Source: Neisseria sp. 83E34 (lineage in GTDB: Bacteria; Pseudomonadota; Gammaproteobacteria; Burkholderiales; Neisseriaceae). From it: DNA of 64,000 bases. Of the stretch, positions 37,088-46,709 are shown in pieces. The position numbers were made by a program, and so were the translations under genes. Positions within the stretch are counted from its first letter, which is position 1; each line of letters starts with the position of its first letter. The stretch lies in assembly GCF_001308015.1 (NCBI RefSeq), contig NZ_LGYH01000003.1:1-64000 (forward strand), in the 5' to 3' direction. The notes under the pieces are model-generated. The model was not told where the DNA came from. It did not search any database and saw nothing but the letters and a program-made list of their open reading frames with translations.

Positions 37088-37642
37088 TTATCTGAATATC
37101 CGCTGCAAATATTCGATATAATTTTGAGCACTTTGGTCAATTTTTTGTAAAGCTTCAGCGTTGTAACTCGCATGGCTGTCTATACCGTAAAAAATAAAAG
37201 GTGTTTGATAATCGGCTCTTATATATTTGGCTGTCAGCTCAAATGGAGACAATATTTCCGGCAAAGTCATACCCCAACGTCCTTGCTGCGAGTAATCTTG
37301 AGCGGTGATACCCGTCGAAACTGCTAATCCCATTTTCTTATCGCGCAATTTGTCGCCGTGAACCCCATATGCCCAACCATAAGTTAACACTTCATCCTGC
37401 CACTGCTTTAATAGTGGGGGGCTGCTGAACCAATAAACAGGAAATTGTAATACGATATTCATATGGGATTCAATCAGCTTTTGTTCGAATAATTTGTCGA
37501 TATGGCCATCAGGGTAACTTTGGTAGAGTTGGTGTATCGTGAATGTTTCGGGGTATTTTTCCAACTCATGAATCCAGCGCGAATTAACAGTTGAATGCTT
37601 AATGTCTGGATGAGCCACAATAATCAAGGTTTTTTTCATCAT
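37088..37642 (-). CDS. flavodoxin-fold NAD(P)H oxidoreductase
   Basis: 184 residues of the KefF/MdaB-like quinone reductase family: LIIVAHPDIKHSTVN at the FMN phosphate site and QFPVYWFSSPPLLKQW near the isoalloxazine site. It is on the minus strand after an NTF2-like gene and is divergent from an HxlR regulator, a common arrangement for electrophile or quinone stress genes. Confidence 0.85.
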   Translation of the reverse strand: MMKKTLIIVAHPDIKHSTVNSRWIHELEKYPETFTIHQLYQSYPDGHIDKLFEQKLIESHMNIVLQFPVYWFSSPPLLKQWQDEVLTYGWAYGVHGDKLRDKKMGLAVSTGITAQDYSQQGRWGMTLPEILSPFELTAKYIRADYQTPFIFYGIDSHASYNAEALQKIDQSAQNYIEYLQRIFR

Positions 37643-37685
37643 ATACTCCCTTCAAGATATTCTTTATTAGACAGACATTCTTTAA

Positions 37686-38063
37686 TTAAGCCGTCACTAT
37701 CGCATGTTCCCGAAAAACTCGCCAGCGGCCTGCCTCTTGCCTAAGCATCAAAGAAAAAACAATAGTTTGTTCGCCCGCTCCCAAGTCTAAATTACGGGTG
37801 GTGATAACATAGCCCGTATCGCCTTGTTCGCCGACGTAATCAAACCGAGCAGAGGTATTGAGTGCAGTCAGGCCTGCTTTTAAACGCTGGCGGAAAAATG
37901 CCATGTTCTGTTCATAATCAAACTGCGCCGTTTTCCCGTTGGGCTGGACAATAATAATGTGTAAATCAGGTGTGTAATATTGCGCCAATTCGTCTAGGCG
38001 GTAGTGGCAGCCTGCGTCTATCAGTTTTTGCACAGTTTGGATTAAAGGGTGATTGGGATTCAT
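37686..38063 (-). CDS. NTF2-like (SnoaL-type) protein
   Basis: 125 residues of the nuclear-transport-factor-2 fold: YRLDELAQYYTPDLHIIIVQ and a C-terminal WRVFREHAI. Usually small cytoplasmic proteins of uncertain function. 44 bases from the flavodoxin-like reductase, probably one operon. Confidence 0.75.
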   Translation of the reverse strand: MNPNHPLIQTVQKLIDAGCHYRLDELAQYYTPDLHIIIVQPNGKTAQFDYEQNMAFFRQRLKAGLTALNTSARFDYVGEQGDTGYVITTRNLDLGAGEQTIVFSLMLRQEAGRWRVFREHAIVTA

Positions 38064-38120
38064 TTTGCTATCCTGTTGCGAATCATGAGCGTCAGCATAT
38101 AATCAGGCGATTGGTTTAAC

Positions 38121-38147
38121 AAGTACGCACGTGTAGGTTAGGTACTT
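38121..38147. promoter_or_regulatory. candidate HxlR operator
   Basis: AAGTAC and GTACTT are separated by 15 bases in the divergent promoter between the NTF2-like gene and the HxlR gene. GTAC half-sites are seen in some HxlR operators. Confidence 0.5.
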
Positions 38148-38165
38148 ACTTTGAGGAGAGTTCAG

Positions 38166-38516
38166 ATGATTAAAACACCATGTAATCCGTTAGTTACAGA
38201 TTTGGCTAACACAGGATTCGGTTACACTTTGTCGCTGATCGGCGGTAAATACAAAATGTTGATTATGTATTGGCTGCATAAAAACCCACCGGTTATGCGC
38301 TTTAACGAGCTGAAGCGCTGTGTGGGCGGCATTTCTTTCAAAACACTTTCGAGTACTTTGAAAGAGCTAGAAACCGACGGTTTGATTATCCGCACCGAAT
38401 ATCCGCAAGTACCGCCTAAGGTGGAGTACGGCCTGTCTGAAAAAGGGCAATCGCTGATGCCGGTGTTGGATATGATGTGCCGCTGGGGAAACGAACAAAA
38501 AGATATGCCTGTCTGA
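38166..38516 (+). CDS. HxlR family transcriptional regulator
   Basis: 116 residues. Winged HTH: LSLIGGKYKMLIMYWL, FKTLSSTLKELETDGLIIR, YGLSEKGQSLMPVL. HxlR proteins sense electrophiles or thiol stress and control the divergent oxidoreductase. AGGAGAG lies before ATG 38166. The stop codon is supplied by an uptake sequence: the last codons are ATG CCT GTC TGA. Confidence 0.88.
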   Translation: MIKTPCNPLVTDLANTGFGYTLSLIGGKYKMLIMYWLHKNPPVMRFNELKRCVGGISFKTLSSTLKELETDGLIIRTEYPQVPPKVEYGLSEKGQSLMPVLDMMCRWGNEQKDMPV

Positions 38517-38537
38517 AAAAGTTTTTCAGACAGGCAT
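38505..38537. terminator. inverted DUS pair overlapping the HxlR stop
   Basis: ATGCCTGTCTGAAAA arms with a 3-base loop; the left arm encodes the last four codons including TGA. Confidence 0.85.
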
Positions 38538-38595
38538 CATATTGAATTACAATCAAAGGCTTTATGGAATACACGCTTAACAAGGGATTTAAGTC

Positions 38596-40494
38596 ATGAC
38601 ATGGAATGCAACAGAGAGTGCCGGCCTTTACGGCATCCGCCACTGGGGTGACGGTTATTTTTCAGTATCCGAGGCGGGCGAGGTAATAGTGAAACCCAAT
38701 CCCGAACGTGGTACGGAAATCAGCCTGTATGATCTGGTGCAGCAGCTCAACGGCCGCGGGCAGGATCTGCCTATGCTGTTTCGCTTTCCCGATATTTTGC
38801 AAGACAGGGTATACCGCTTGTGTAAGGCGTTTAACCGATCTATCCGCAAACTGGATTATCAGGGTAAATACACGGCGATTTATCCGATTAAAGTGAACCA
38901 GCAGGAAAGCGTGGTTAAGAATATTATCGTGCCGAAAAACGATGAAGTGTCTATCGGTTTGGAAGCCGGCTCCAAGCCGGAGCTAATGATTGTGCTCGCT
39001 TATGCGCCGAAAAACGGTGTCATCGTGTGCAACGGCTATAAAGACCGCGACTTCATCCGCTTGGCATTAATCGGCCAGCGGCTTGGGCATGAAGTGTTTA
39101 TCGTGATTGAAAAAGAAGCCGAAGTAGATTTGGTAATTGAGGAATCAGCCAAGCTCGGTATCAAGGCCAATATCGGCTTACGCGTGCGCCTCTCTTCGCT
39201 GGCATCCAGTAAATGGGCCGACACGGGCGGTGAAAAAGGTAAATTCGGCCTTTCCGCCGCGCAACTGATTTCCGCTGCCGAAAAGCTCAAAGAAGCCGGA
39301 TTGAGCGATTGCGTAAAACTGATGCACTTCCATATGGGTTCACAAATCGCCAACATCGGCGATTACCGTTCCAGCTTTAAAGAGGCCGTGCGCTATTTTG
39401 CCGAGCTGCGTTCCTTGGGCTTGCCGGTAGAGTATGTAGATGTAGGCGGCGGCTTGGGCGTGGACTACGACGGCACGCACTCGCGCAATGCCAGCTCGGT
39501 AAATTACGACATCGGAGAATATTCGCATGTAATTGTTTCTATGCTGCAAGAATATTGTAACGAACACAATATCCCGCATCCCAACGTGTTCAGCGAATCC
39601 GGCCGCGCCATGACTGCACACCATGCCGTGTTGGTGATGAACGTTACTGATGTGGAGCGCCTGCCTGAAGAAGTGCCGCAGATTGAGAATGTGTCCGAAT
39701 TATCGTTTGCCACTCAGAAGCTGGTTACTTTGCTGGAAAAAGGCATCGACAGCGAAATGATTACCGAAACGTATTACCGCATCGGCCATTATCTGGTGGA
39801 AGTGAACGAAAATTACGTGGAGGGCCGCATAAGCCTGTCTGAAAAAGCTTTGGCCGAACAGCTGCACGCCGTATTATGCCGCAGGCTGAAGCAAAAGCTG
39901 ACCAGCAGTGGACGCAGCCAACGGCAGGTATATGACGACTTAACCGACAAACTGGCCGACAAATACTTCTGCAATTTCAGCGTGTTCCAAAGCTTGCCCG
40001 ATACTTGGGCCATCGGCCAAGTGCTCCCCATCATGCCGATACACCGCCTCAACGAGCAGCCGACACGCCGCGCCGTATTGCAGGATTTAACCTGCGATTC
40101 CGACGGCAAAGTCAGCCAGTATGTTGACCGCCAAAGTATCGAAACCAGCATGCCCGTCCATGCACTGAAAGAAGGCGAACCTTATATTCTCGGTGTGTTT
40201 ATGGTAGGTGCATACCAAGAAATTCTGGGCGATATGCATAATTTGTTTGGCGACACCGATTCTGTCAACGTATATATACGCGAAAACGGCCAGGTAGAAT
40301 TTGCCGGAATGGAAGAGCACGACACCATCGAAGACATGCTGCGCTATGTACATTTGCAGCCGCAGGAAGCGATTAACAAATTTGAAGAAAAAACCCGCTG
40401 GGCAAAGCTTTCCGGCAACGAGCGCAATCTTTACACAGCCGAATTTTTCCGCGCCCTCAAACAAAGCAGCTATCTGAGCTTGGAAAGCGAATAA
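38596..40494 (+). CDS. speA: biosynthetic arginine decarboxylase
   Basis: 632 residues, PLP-dependent. The lysine motif [29 protein letters not shown] and the C-terminal [12 protein letters not shown] fit SpeA. It makes agmatine for putrescine and spermidine synthesis. Uptake-sequence core AGCCTGTCTGAA occurs in frame near 39832 (SLSEKAL). Confidence 0.96.
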   Translation: MTWNATESAGLYGIRHWGDGYFSVSEAGEVIVKPNPERGTEISLYDLVQQLNGRGQDLPMLFRFPDILQDRVYRLCKAFNRSIRKLDYQGKYTAIYPIKVNQQESVVKNIIVPKNDEVSIGLEAGSKPELMIVLAYAPKNGVIVCNGYKDRDFIRLALIGQRLGHEVFIVIEKEAEVDLVIEESAKLGIKANIGLRVRLSSLASSKWADTGGEKGKFGLSAAQLISAAEKLKEAGLSDCVKLMHFHMGSQIANIGDYRSSFKEAVRYFAELRSLGLPVEYVDVGGGLGVDYDGTHSRNASSVNYDIGEYSHVIVSMLQEYCNEHNIPHPNVFSESGRAMTAHHAVLVMNVTDVERLPEEVPQIENVSELSFATQKLVTLLEKGIDSEMITETYYRIGHYLVEVNENYVEGRISLSEKALAEQLHAVLCRRLKQKLTSSGRSQRQVYDDLTDKLADKYFCNFSVFQSLPDTWAIGQVLPIMPIHRLNEQPTRRAVLQDLTCDSDGKVSQYVDRQSIETSMPVHALKEGEPYILGVFMVGAYQEILGDMHNLFGDTDSVNVYIRENGQVEFAGMEEHDTIEDMLRYVHLQPQEAINKFEEKTRWAKLSGNERNLYTAEFFRALKQSSYLSLESE

Positions 40495-40498
40495 AGCC

Positions 40499-40530
40499 AT
40501 GCCTGTCTGAAAGCTTTTTCAGACAGGCAT
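40499..40530. terminator. inverted DUS pair after speA
   Basis: ATGCCTGTCTGAAA arms, loop 4 bases, directly after the speA stop. Confidence 0.82.
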
Positions 40531-40623
40531 GGCCTAGAAATAGGCAGGCAGCAGAAAATTTGTTATAATTCCGCCTCTTTCCCTGTGTGTTTGGGAAAAC
40601 AACAAATTGTCGGCGGTTTGGCG

Positions 40624-40676
40624 CCATAAAATCCTTTTTTCAGAAAACATGCTTGAATAGAAACAGGATTTTATGG
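40624..40676 (+). promoter_or_regulatory. structured leader of rpmB-rpmG
   Basis: CCATAAAATCC and GGATTTTATGG form perfect 11-bp arms around a 31-base spacer, 48 bases before the L28 start. A TGTTATAAT extended -10 lies upstream near 40561. It may be an autogenous control structure. Confidence 0.4.
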
Positions 40677-40723
40677 TATAAATCGCGTTTTACTATTTTC
40701 ATTAAGAAGTTTGGAGTCCAATC

Positions 40724-40957
40724 ATGGCACGAGTTTGTAAAGTGACCGGTAAGCGCCCGATGAGCGGCAACAACGTGTCACACGCCAATAATAAAACCAA
40801 ACGTCGTTTTTTGCCTAACTTGCAAACACGCCGTTTTTGGGTAGAAAGTGAAAACCGCTGGGTTCGCCTGCGTGTATCCAACGCAGCATTGCGCACCATC
40901 GATAAAGTAGGCATCGACGTAGTTTTGGCCGAAATGCGTGCTCGCGGCGAAGCTTAA
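40724..40957 (+). CDS. rpmB: 50S ribosomal protein L28
   Basis: 77 residues; [20 protein letters not shown] and [14 protein letters not shown] are diagnostic. rpmG follows after 25 bases. Confidence 0.97.
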   Translation: MARVCKVTGKRPMSGNNVSHANNKTKRRFLPNLQTRRFWVESENRWVRLRVSNAALRTIDKVGIDVVLAEMRARGEA

Positions 40958-40982
40958 TTTCAATTGTTAAAGGAATAAAGCC

Positions 40983-41138
40983 ATGCGCGATAAAATCAAA
41001 CTGGAATCTTCTGCTGGTACTGGCCACTTCTACACCACTACCAAAAACAAACGTACTATGCCCGGCAAGCTGGAAATCAAAAAATTTGATCCGGTTGCCC
41101 GTAAACACGTTATGTATAAAGAAACCAAGCTGAAATAA
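40983..41138 (+). CDS. rpmG: 50S ribosomal protein L33
   Basis: 51 residues: [20 protein letters not shown] with [16 protein letters not shown]. It is of the zinc-free (C-minus) L33 type, as no CxxC pairs are seen. RBS AAAGGAAT precedes the ATG. Confidence 0.96.
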   Translation: MRDKIKLESSAGTGHFYTTTKNKRTMPGKLEIKKFDPVARKHVMYKETKLK

Positions 41139-41174
41139 TATGTTTAGCTGATCCGCGAATAGGATTTAGGTTTC

Positions 41175-41207
41175 AAAAAGACCGCATTTTATAATGCGGT
41201 CTTTTTT
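41175..41207 (+). terminator. terminator after rpmG
   Basis: AAAAAGACCGCATT pairs with its complement over a TTAT loop and ends in six T. A strong intrinsic terminator. Confidence 0.92.
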
Positions 41208-41328
41208 ATTGCTTATAGCAGTTTAGAAAAATGTTATGAGCATATAGTTAAATTATTTGTATAAACAGTACCGCCATGCTCGGATTGAGTTCAAGTATCG
41301 CGAGCGTATAATTTTTAAGTTGCTTCAT

Positions 41329-41372
41329 TATGGCTGTGAAACTTAATATTTATACTAAGTTTATTTGCTATA
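41329..41372. repeat. partial MITE-like repeat
   Basis: TAAGTTTATTTGCTATA at 41356-41372 is identical to the right inverted end of the element at 58790-58854. TATGGCTGTGAAACTTAATATT just before it matches 58719-58740 with 3 mismatches. It lies in the promoter region of the following lipase gene. Confidence 0.65.
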
Positions 41373-41417
41373 TTGTGGACTTGATGTCGTTTCAATCAAT
41401 TAACAGAGAGTCAAGTA

Positions 41418-42050
41418 ATGACCGGTCATGTGCTCCTTCTACATGGTATACATATGCATGCATGGGCTATGCTGCCGTTGGCACGATTGCTTAAAAACCA
41501 TGGCTTTGAAGCAAAAGTATTCGGCTATTACAGTGTGTTTCAAAATTTTGATGCACATTGTAAAGCATTTGTCAAGCAAGTGCGGGCGCATTACGCCCAA
41601 ACTGATGAACCGTTACATTTTGTGGGGCATAGCCTGGGCGGATTGGTGCTACGCCGCTTTGCGGCAGAATATCCTGATTTGGTGCGTGGCAGAGTGGTAA
41701 CGTTGGGTACGCCGCACCAAGGTAGCTGTATTGCACACAAGCTGCATCGGCTTGCACCGTTTGCTCTGGGTAAAGCCTACGGGGAAGCGCTCGATGGTTC
41801 GGCGCCGAAGATAGCGGGAAATGTCGAATGGGGCAGCATTGCCGGCAATTATTCTTTGGGGTTGGGAAAAGTATTTGAACTTAAAGGCACTAATGATGGA
41901 ACGGTTTTACTTGAGGAAACCAAAACCGAAAACCTTGCCGACCATATCGTATTACCGGTATCACATACAGGTATGTTGGTTAATAAGGCGGTGGCGGAAC
42001 AGATTGCACATTTTTTGAATTATGGTTGTTTTCAACACGGTTGTCGCTAA
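41418..42050 (+). CDS. alpha/beta-hydrolase (lipase-like)
   Basis: 210 residues. HGIHMHAWAMLPLARLL, the nucleophile elbow GHSLGG and HTGMLVNKAVAEQI near the catalytic His give an esterase/lipase fold. No signal peptide, so cytoplasmic. GAGAG precedes the ATG. Confidence 0.82.
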   Translation: MTGHVLLLHGIHMHAWAMLPLARLLKNHGFEAKVFGYYSVFQNFDAHCKAFVKQVRAHYAQTDEPLHFVGHSLGGLVLRRFAAEYPDLVRGRVVTLGTPHQGSCIAHKLHRLAPFALGKAYGEALDGSAPKIAGNVEWGSIAGNYSLGLGKVFELKGTNDGTVLLEETKTENLADHIVLPVSHTGMLVNKAVAEQIAHFLNYGCFQHGCR

Positions 42051-42070
42051 GTAAATTTTAGTTTGATTGA

Positions 42071-42100
42071 ATGCCTGTCTGAAAAAATTCAGACAGGCAT
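42071..42100. terminator. inverted DUS pair after the lipase-like gene
   Basis: ATGCCTGTCTGAAA arms with a 2-base loop, upstream of the split RTX gene. Confidence 0.82.
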
Positions 42101-42159
42101 TATTACGGAACTTATTTGATTTTAATATGACAAAACAATTTTTCCAAAGGAGTTCTATA

Positions 42160-44109
42160 ATGAGTCTGACCAATCATACGAGAAATTTACCCCATCAAAC
42201 CGATTCTTTATCAAGTCAGGCTGCTGTGGCCGCGGCGCATAGCGTAGGAAACCAACCGCGGTTTTCCGCGCCTGTTGCCGGATCAGCCGATACATTTTCA
42301 TCAACGAATGTGCAGACGTTATCGGCCGGCACCGAATCAGGCAATGCAAAACCGACTGCTGAAAAAATAGAGGCCTTAAAAACTTATATAGAACAAAACC
42401 AAGATTGGGCGGCCAAGAATATTTTGGCCGCTTATGATAAGGACAGTGACGGTGACGGCTTAATCGACAGTGTGGACGGCAACCCGAATGATTGGAATGT
42501 GTCTGACCGCGATTTGAGGATGTTGCTCAGTTTGTCGGAAGTTTCATAAGATACTTTGAATGAAGCACTAAATCAGCAGTCTGAAGTTGCCATTAACGAG
42601 ATTAATCAGAATTTGGATAAATTTTCAGGCCAAGCCGATGTAAGGGAATTTAGTAAAGATTGGGAATTGCTCAAGATGGAACAGACAGGAGGGGAGCTAG
42701 ATTATGCAATTTTCGGTAACGGGAAAACGGAAAACGGTTATCGCAATATTGTTGTAAGTTTTGAAGGAACGAAAAGCTCGGATATATTGGATTACCTGAC
42801 AGATGGTGCGCTTGCACTTGGCTTTGCGCCGCCGCAGGTTCATGAGTTGAACGGAGTGGCTCAAGCGGTTGCTGAATTTAATCCTGATAAGGTTTATGCA
42901 ACCGGCCATTCTTTAGGTGGATACCTTGCCCAATATTTTGCCGCGCATACCATGCAAACCAATAAAGAATGGTCTGAAGATTTTGTGCGTAGCGGTTTAT
43001 TTAATCCTGCAGCGCTTAATAATACGAATGTATTAGCGAGTTGGCTTCCTCGAAATAAAGGCTTGAACGAAGCGGTTAACAATACCCGTGAGTATTTGAA
43101 AACGGAAATATTTGATAACGGCGATGTTCACCAAAAAACTAAATCCTTTGTGATTAAAGGTGATTGGGTGGATTGGATAAATAAGAATGTGATGAGAAAT
43201 TTGGTGGAAAGTAGTGCTTATGAACCAACAAGTTATTTTCCTAATGTTCCTGTAGATGAAAACTCGGGAATAGATTTGTCAGATGTATTTTTAGGGATTT
43301 ACAACGTATTTTCCAACGAAAAACCACCAAAATTATTTAATGATCATCATTTGCTGAACAAATTTTACAGCAATACCCCCGAACTCCAAGCCCAATTTTC
43401 ACAAGGCTACCGTGTCGACAAACACTTCCAAAATTTAGACGATGATAATGACGGGTTGACCAATGTGCAGGAACGGCATATCGGCACGGCAGTGGACAAT
43501 GCCGACAGCGACGGCGACGGTTATTCCGATTTTATTGAAGCGGCATTCGGCGCGGATGCTTTGAATAAAGACAGCCTGCCTGAAGAAATGGGAAATGCGC
43601 AGGGCAATGCTGATGCGGGAACCGGACATGCCGAAGCAAAAGCCGGACAGGCAGAGTCGGACTTGGCGGTAAACAAAATCGGCGGCGTGTCGTTGAAAGG
43701 TACGGATGCTAATGAAGTGTTCTCCGGCAGCGACGGCGAAGATGTTCTGCAAGGCGGTCCGGGTAGCGACACGCTTACCGGCGGCGCGGGTCGGGACACG
43801 TTTGTGTTTGCTGCCGGCGATGTCGGCGAAGGCCAAGCCGATGTGCTGACTGATTTTAATGCCGAAGAAGATGTGTTGGATTTAGGCGGGCTTCGGCCGT
43901 TGTTTGAAGACAGGAGCGGGGATTTCAAATGGTCGGAAGTGTTGGTAAACAGCACGGATGTGTTGGACAACAGCCAAACTCTCTTGATTGTAAACGTGGC
44001 AGAGAAAACACTCTCCTATCAGGCGGCGGGTTCGGATAAGCCTGTTGTGATCGCGCATTTTGATTCTGAGCAGCAATTGGCGCTTAGTGCTGCTAATGTG
44101 ATTGGCTAA
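42160..44109 (+). pseudogene. secreted RTX lipase-like gene interrupted by one stop codon
   Basis: One frame of about 650 codons from ATG 42160 (AGGAG upstream) broken only by TAA at 42547-42549; LRMLLSLSEVS and DTLNEALNQQ continue across it. Order: N-terminal region with a Ca-binding loop (DKDSDGDGLIDSVDG), a lipase_3-like domain with GHSLGGYLAQYFA, TSP3-like loops (DDDNDGLTNVQE, DSDGDGYSDF), RTX nonapeptides (GSDGEDVLQGGPGSDTLTGG) and a C-terminal region typical of Type I secretion substrates. No N-terminal signal peptide, as expected for such secretion. The second part (from TTG 42556) has no own ribosome-binding site. A base error or recent nonsense mutation are both possible. Confidence 0.8.
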
Positions 44110-44128
44110 GTAAAGTTGTGATTGGAAA

Positions 44129-44160
44129 ATGCCTGTCTGAAAACTTTTTCAGACAGGCAT
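44129..44160. terminator. inverted DUS pair after the RTX gene
   Basis: ATGCCTGTCTGAAAA arms with a short loop, between convergent RTX gene and tatD. Confidence 0.82.
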
Positions 44161-44163
44161 TGT

Positions 44164-44946
44164 TTAATTTGCTTCATTGAACCTGGGAACTTTATTGAAT
44201 AAACGATAAAAATTGGCTGTGGTTGCTGCGGCGATGTTTTCCAATGTATCGCTGCGCAGTTGCGCAAGGAATTCTGCGGTATGGCGTACATATGCCGGTT
44301 CGTTGGGCTTGCCCCGCTTGGGAACAGGGGCGAGGAAAGGAGCGTCGGTTTCAACTAAAATTCGGTCTAGCGGCGTGTAGCGGGCGGCTTCCTGAATCAG
44401 CGGCGCATTTTTGAAAGTAACGATGCCGGAGAATGAAATGTAAAACCCCAAATCCAGCGCGAGTTTGGCAACGCGCACATCTTCGGTAAAGCAATGAATC
44501 ACGCCGGCATGGGCTTGATGGGCTTTGAGCATGGCCATGGTGTCGTCTGCGGCGTCGCGGGTGTGCACGATCAGAGGCAGGCCGCTTTGGTTGGCTGCTT
44601 CGATGTGGTCGGCAAAGCGTTGACGTTGCCAAGTTAAGTCGCCTTTGCACCAATGGTAATCCAAGCCGGTTTCGCCTATGCCGACCACTTTCGGATGGCG
44701 GGCGTGTTCGAGTAATTCGGTGATGGTGAATTCTTCGGTATCGGGATCATCAGGATGGATGCCGACGGTGGCGTAAATCTGCGGATGCTGCTCGGCAATG
44801 GTTAGCGTTTCGGCAAAGCTTTTTTTGCTGACGCTGATAGCAAGTGCTTGCTTGACTTGGTTGTTTTCCATGTTGACAAGCACTTCGGGCAGGCGGTTGG
44901 CAAGGCCTTCGAAATTGAGGTGGCAGTGTGAATCAATCAGTTGCAT
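44164..44946 (-). CDS. tatD: TatD family deoxyribonuclease
   Basis: 260 residues. Metal ligands in DSHCHLNF, GIGETGLDYHW, HTRDA, HCFT and ETDAPFL, so it is an amidohydrolase-fold nuclease acting on damaged DNA. It ends the tmk-holB-pilZ-tatD set. Confidence 0.92.
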   Translation of the reverse strand: MQLIDSHCHLNFEGLANRLPEVLVNMENNQVKQALAISVSKKSFAETLTIAEQHPQIYATVGIHPDDPDTEEFTITELLEHARHPKVVGIGETGLDYHWCKGDLTWQRQRFADHIEAANQSGLPLIVHTRDAADDTMAMLKAHQAHAGVIHCFTEDVRVAKLALDLGFYISFSGIVTFKNAPLIQEAARYTPLDRILVETDAPFLAPVPKRGKPNEPAYVRHTAEFLAQLRSDTLENIAAATTANFYRLFNKVPRFNEAN

Positions 44947-44963
44947 GATGTTTTAAAGCGGTT

Positions 44964-45227
44964 TTAGGTGGAAACCGGCAGTTTGATGTGCGGTTTTTTG
45001 GGTTTGGCTTCTGGTGCGGGCTTTAAGCCTAACTCTATTTGCTGTTCTGTGCTGAGTAGGTTGCTCCAGTCGCCGGTTTTATACCAATCGGGGCCGTCGA
45101 GTTCTGTTGGATGCTGAATGCGTTCGCAGCCGTTGCCGCATTGCAGGTCGTTGCTTTTGCAGTATTTATCGCAACCCCAGCAGATGCGTTCAGGATTTTT
45201 GGGATGGATGGGAAACTTTTTGGCCAT
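44964..45227 (-). CDS. DUF3079 protein
   Basis: 87 residues. KFPIHPKNPERICWGCDKYC plus CGNGCERIQHP place four to five cysteines as in DUF3079, likely metal-binding. It is 18 bases from tatD. The tail is Lys/Pro-rich. Function unknown. Confidence 0.82.
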   Translation of the reverse strand: MAKKFPIHPKNPERICWGCDKYCKSNDLQCGNGCERIQHPTELDGPDWYKTGDWSNLLSTEQQIELGLKPAPEAKPKKPHIKLPVST

Positions 45228-45333
45228 TATGTTTCACCGGATGATTTCAATGGGCGTGTATGCCTGTCTGAAAAGGTATGGCTGTTGGGCCATGATTTTA
45301 CAGCTATCAAAGCGGGCTGCTGCCCGCTGTGTT

Positions 45334-45687
45334 TTATAGAGTATAAGTAGGGCGTTCGCTGCGCAATACATTACCCAGCATGTTTTCGATTTTGTTACGT
45401 ACGGCAATGCTGATTTCGTCTGAGTCGAACGCCAAGCCAATGCCTTTAGGGCGGTTGGCGGAGGTACGTGAAGGGTTAATCCAGGCTACTTTGGTACGCA
45501 GGAATTTTTTGTCGCCGTCTTCGCCCAGTTCGATGGCGAGCAGCACTTCGTCGCCGAGTTTGAAGGTGTCTTCGGAAGGGACGAACACGCCGCCGAATTC
45601 TAAAAACGGCATATAGCTGCTATACAGCACGGCTTTGTCTTTAAGCTGTACAGACATCATTTTGCCGGGCAAGTTGGTAAGATTCAT
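45334..45687 (-). CDS. pilZ: PilZ domain protein
   Basis: 117 residues, a PilZ-only protein next to holB as in other Neisseria, where it is needed for Type IV pilus formation. The typical RxxxR c-di-GMP motif is not obvious at its start, consistent with the non-binding PilZ of pilus systems. LKDKAVLYSSYMPFLEFGG and GIGLAF are recognisable. Confidence 0.9.
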   Translation of the reverse strand: MNLTNLPGKMMSVQLKDKAVLYSSYMPFLEFGGVFVPSEDTFKLGDEVLLAIELGEDGDKKFLRTKVAWINPSRTSANRPKGIGLAFDSDEISIAVRNKIENMLGNVLRSERPTYTL

Positions 45688-45704
45688 AAGGTTTTCCTTG
45701 GTAA

Positions 45705-46682
45705 TTATTTGTTTTGTCTGAATGACAGATACTCGGTCAGTAAAAATTCAAGCTGCATTTTAACACTCAAGGTGTGGTGGCCGTAAGGGCTGAGGCGGTT
45801 TAAAGTGTCTGTGAGTTTGAAGAGTGTGGCGGGTTTGGTTGTTTGGGCGATGTCGGCCAGCTTTGCTGCGTAATCGGGGAAGTAGAGCGGGGCGATTTTT
45901 TGTTGCGCCAAGCCTATATCCAGCAGCCATTTTTGCAGCCAATCGATAAATATGGCCAGCGGCCACTTTTTTTTGTCGAATGCGGCGGCGTAATCGAGTA
46001 TGGCCAAAAGTCTCGGTTGGGCGAGCAGGGCGCATAATTCTTCACGCATTTCGTCTTGTTCGGCATCAAGGGGAAACAGTGGTGCGCCGCTGTGGAAAGC
46101 CAATAGAGCGGCGGCATTTTCGGTTTGGTTGTTGTTTAGATAGGTCAGCGCCTCTTTGTAACTTGGGGCGGGCAATACCATTTGGCGGCAGCGGCTTTTG
46201 ATGGTCGGCAGAAGTTTGTCGCGGTTGTGGCTGATTAGCAGGAACACGACATCGGCGGGCGGCTCTTCGAGGATTTTTAAAAGCCCGTTGGCCGCTTGCA
46301 GGTTCATGCTTTCGGCGGGGTGAATCAATACAACGCGCAACCCGCCGCGTACGGATGTGAGCTGCACTTGGGCAATCAGCTCGCGCACCGCGTCGATTTT
46401 GATTTGCAGCAATTTGCGGCCGACGGCTTCACCTTCGGGGATTTCGGGTGTGAGTTCATAAAAATCGGGGTGGCTGTTCTGGCTGAACAAGTGGCATGAC
46501 GGGCAGGTGCCGCAAGGTTCATGCGATGCGGTTGGTGACTCGCATAAAAGCGCTTGTGCCAAATGGCGGGCAAATGTGGTTTTGCCGGTGTTTTCTTTGC
46601 CGCTAAACAGCCAGGCGTTGGGCCGTGTGTGCCAATGTTCGGCGATTTGCTGCCATTGTTCGGTGTGCCAAGGGTAGATCAT
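45705..46682 (-). CDS. holB: DNA polymerase III subunit delta'
   Basis: 325 residues. AAA+ clamp-loader subunit with GKENTGKTTFARHLA near the P-loop and a zinc module CGTCPSCHLF; ILEEPPADVVFLLISH and TIKSRCRQM are conserved. tmk lies just upstream (27 bases). Confidence 0.93.
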   Translation of the reverse strand: MIYPWHTEQWQQIAEHWHTRPNAWLFSGKENTGKTTFARHLAQALLCESPTASHEPCGTCPSCHLFSQNSHPDFYELTPEIPEGEAVGRKLLQIKIDAVRELIAQVQLTSVRGGLRVVLIHPAESMNLQAANGLLKILEEPPADVVFLLISHNRDKLLPTIKSRCRQMVLPAPSYKEALTYLNNNQTENAAALLAFHSGAPLFPLDAEQDEMREELCALLAQPRLLAILDYAAAFDKKKWPLAIFIDWLQKWLLDIGLAQQKIAPLYFPDYAAKLADIAQTTKPATLFKLTDTLNRLSPYGHHTLSVKMQLEFLLTEYLSFRQNK

Positions 46683-46709
46683 GGAGGGTATTTCTTTTTC
46701 AGACAGGCA

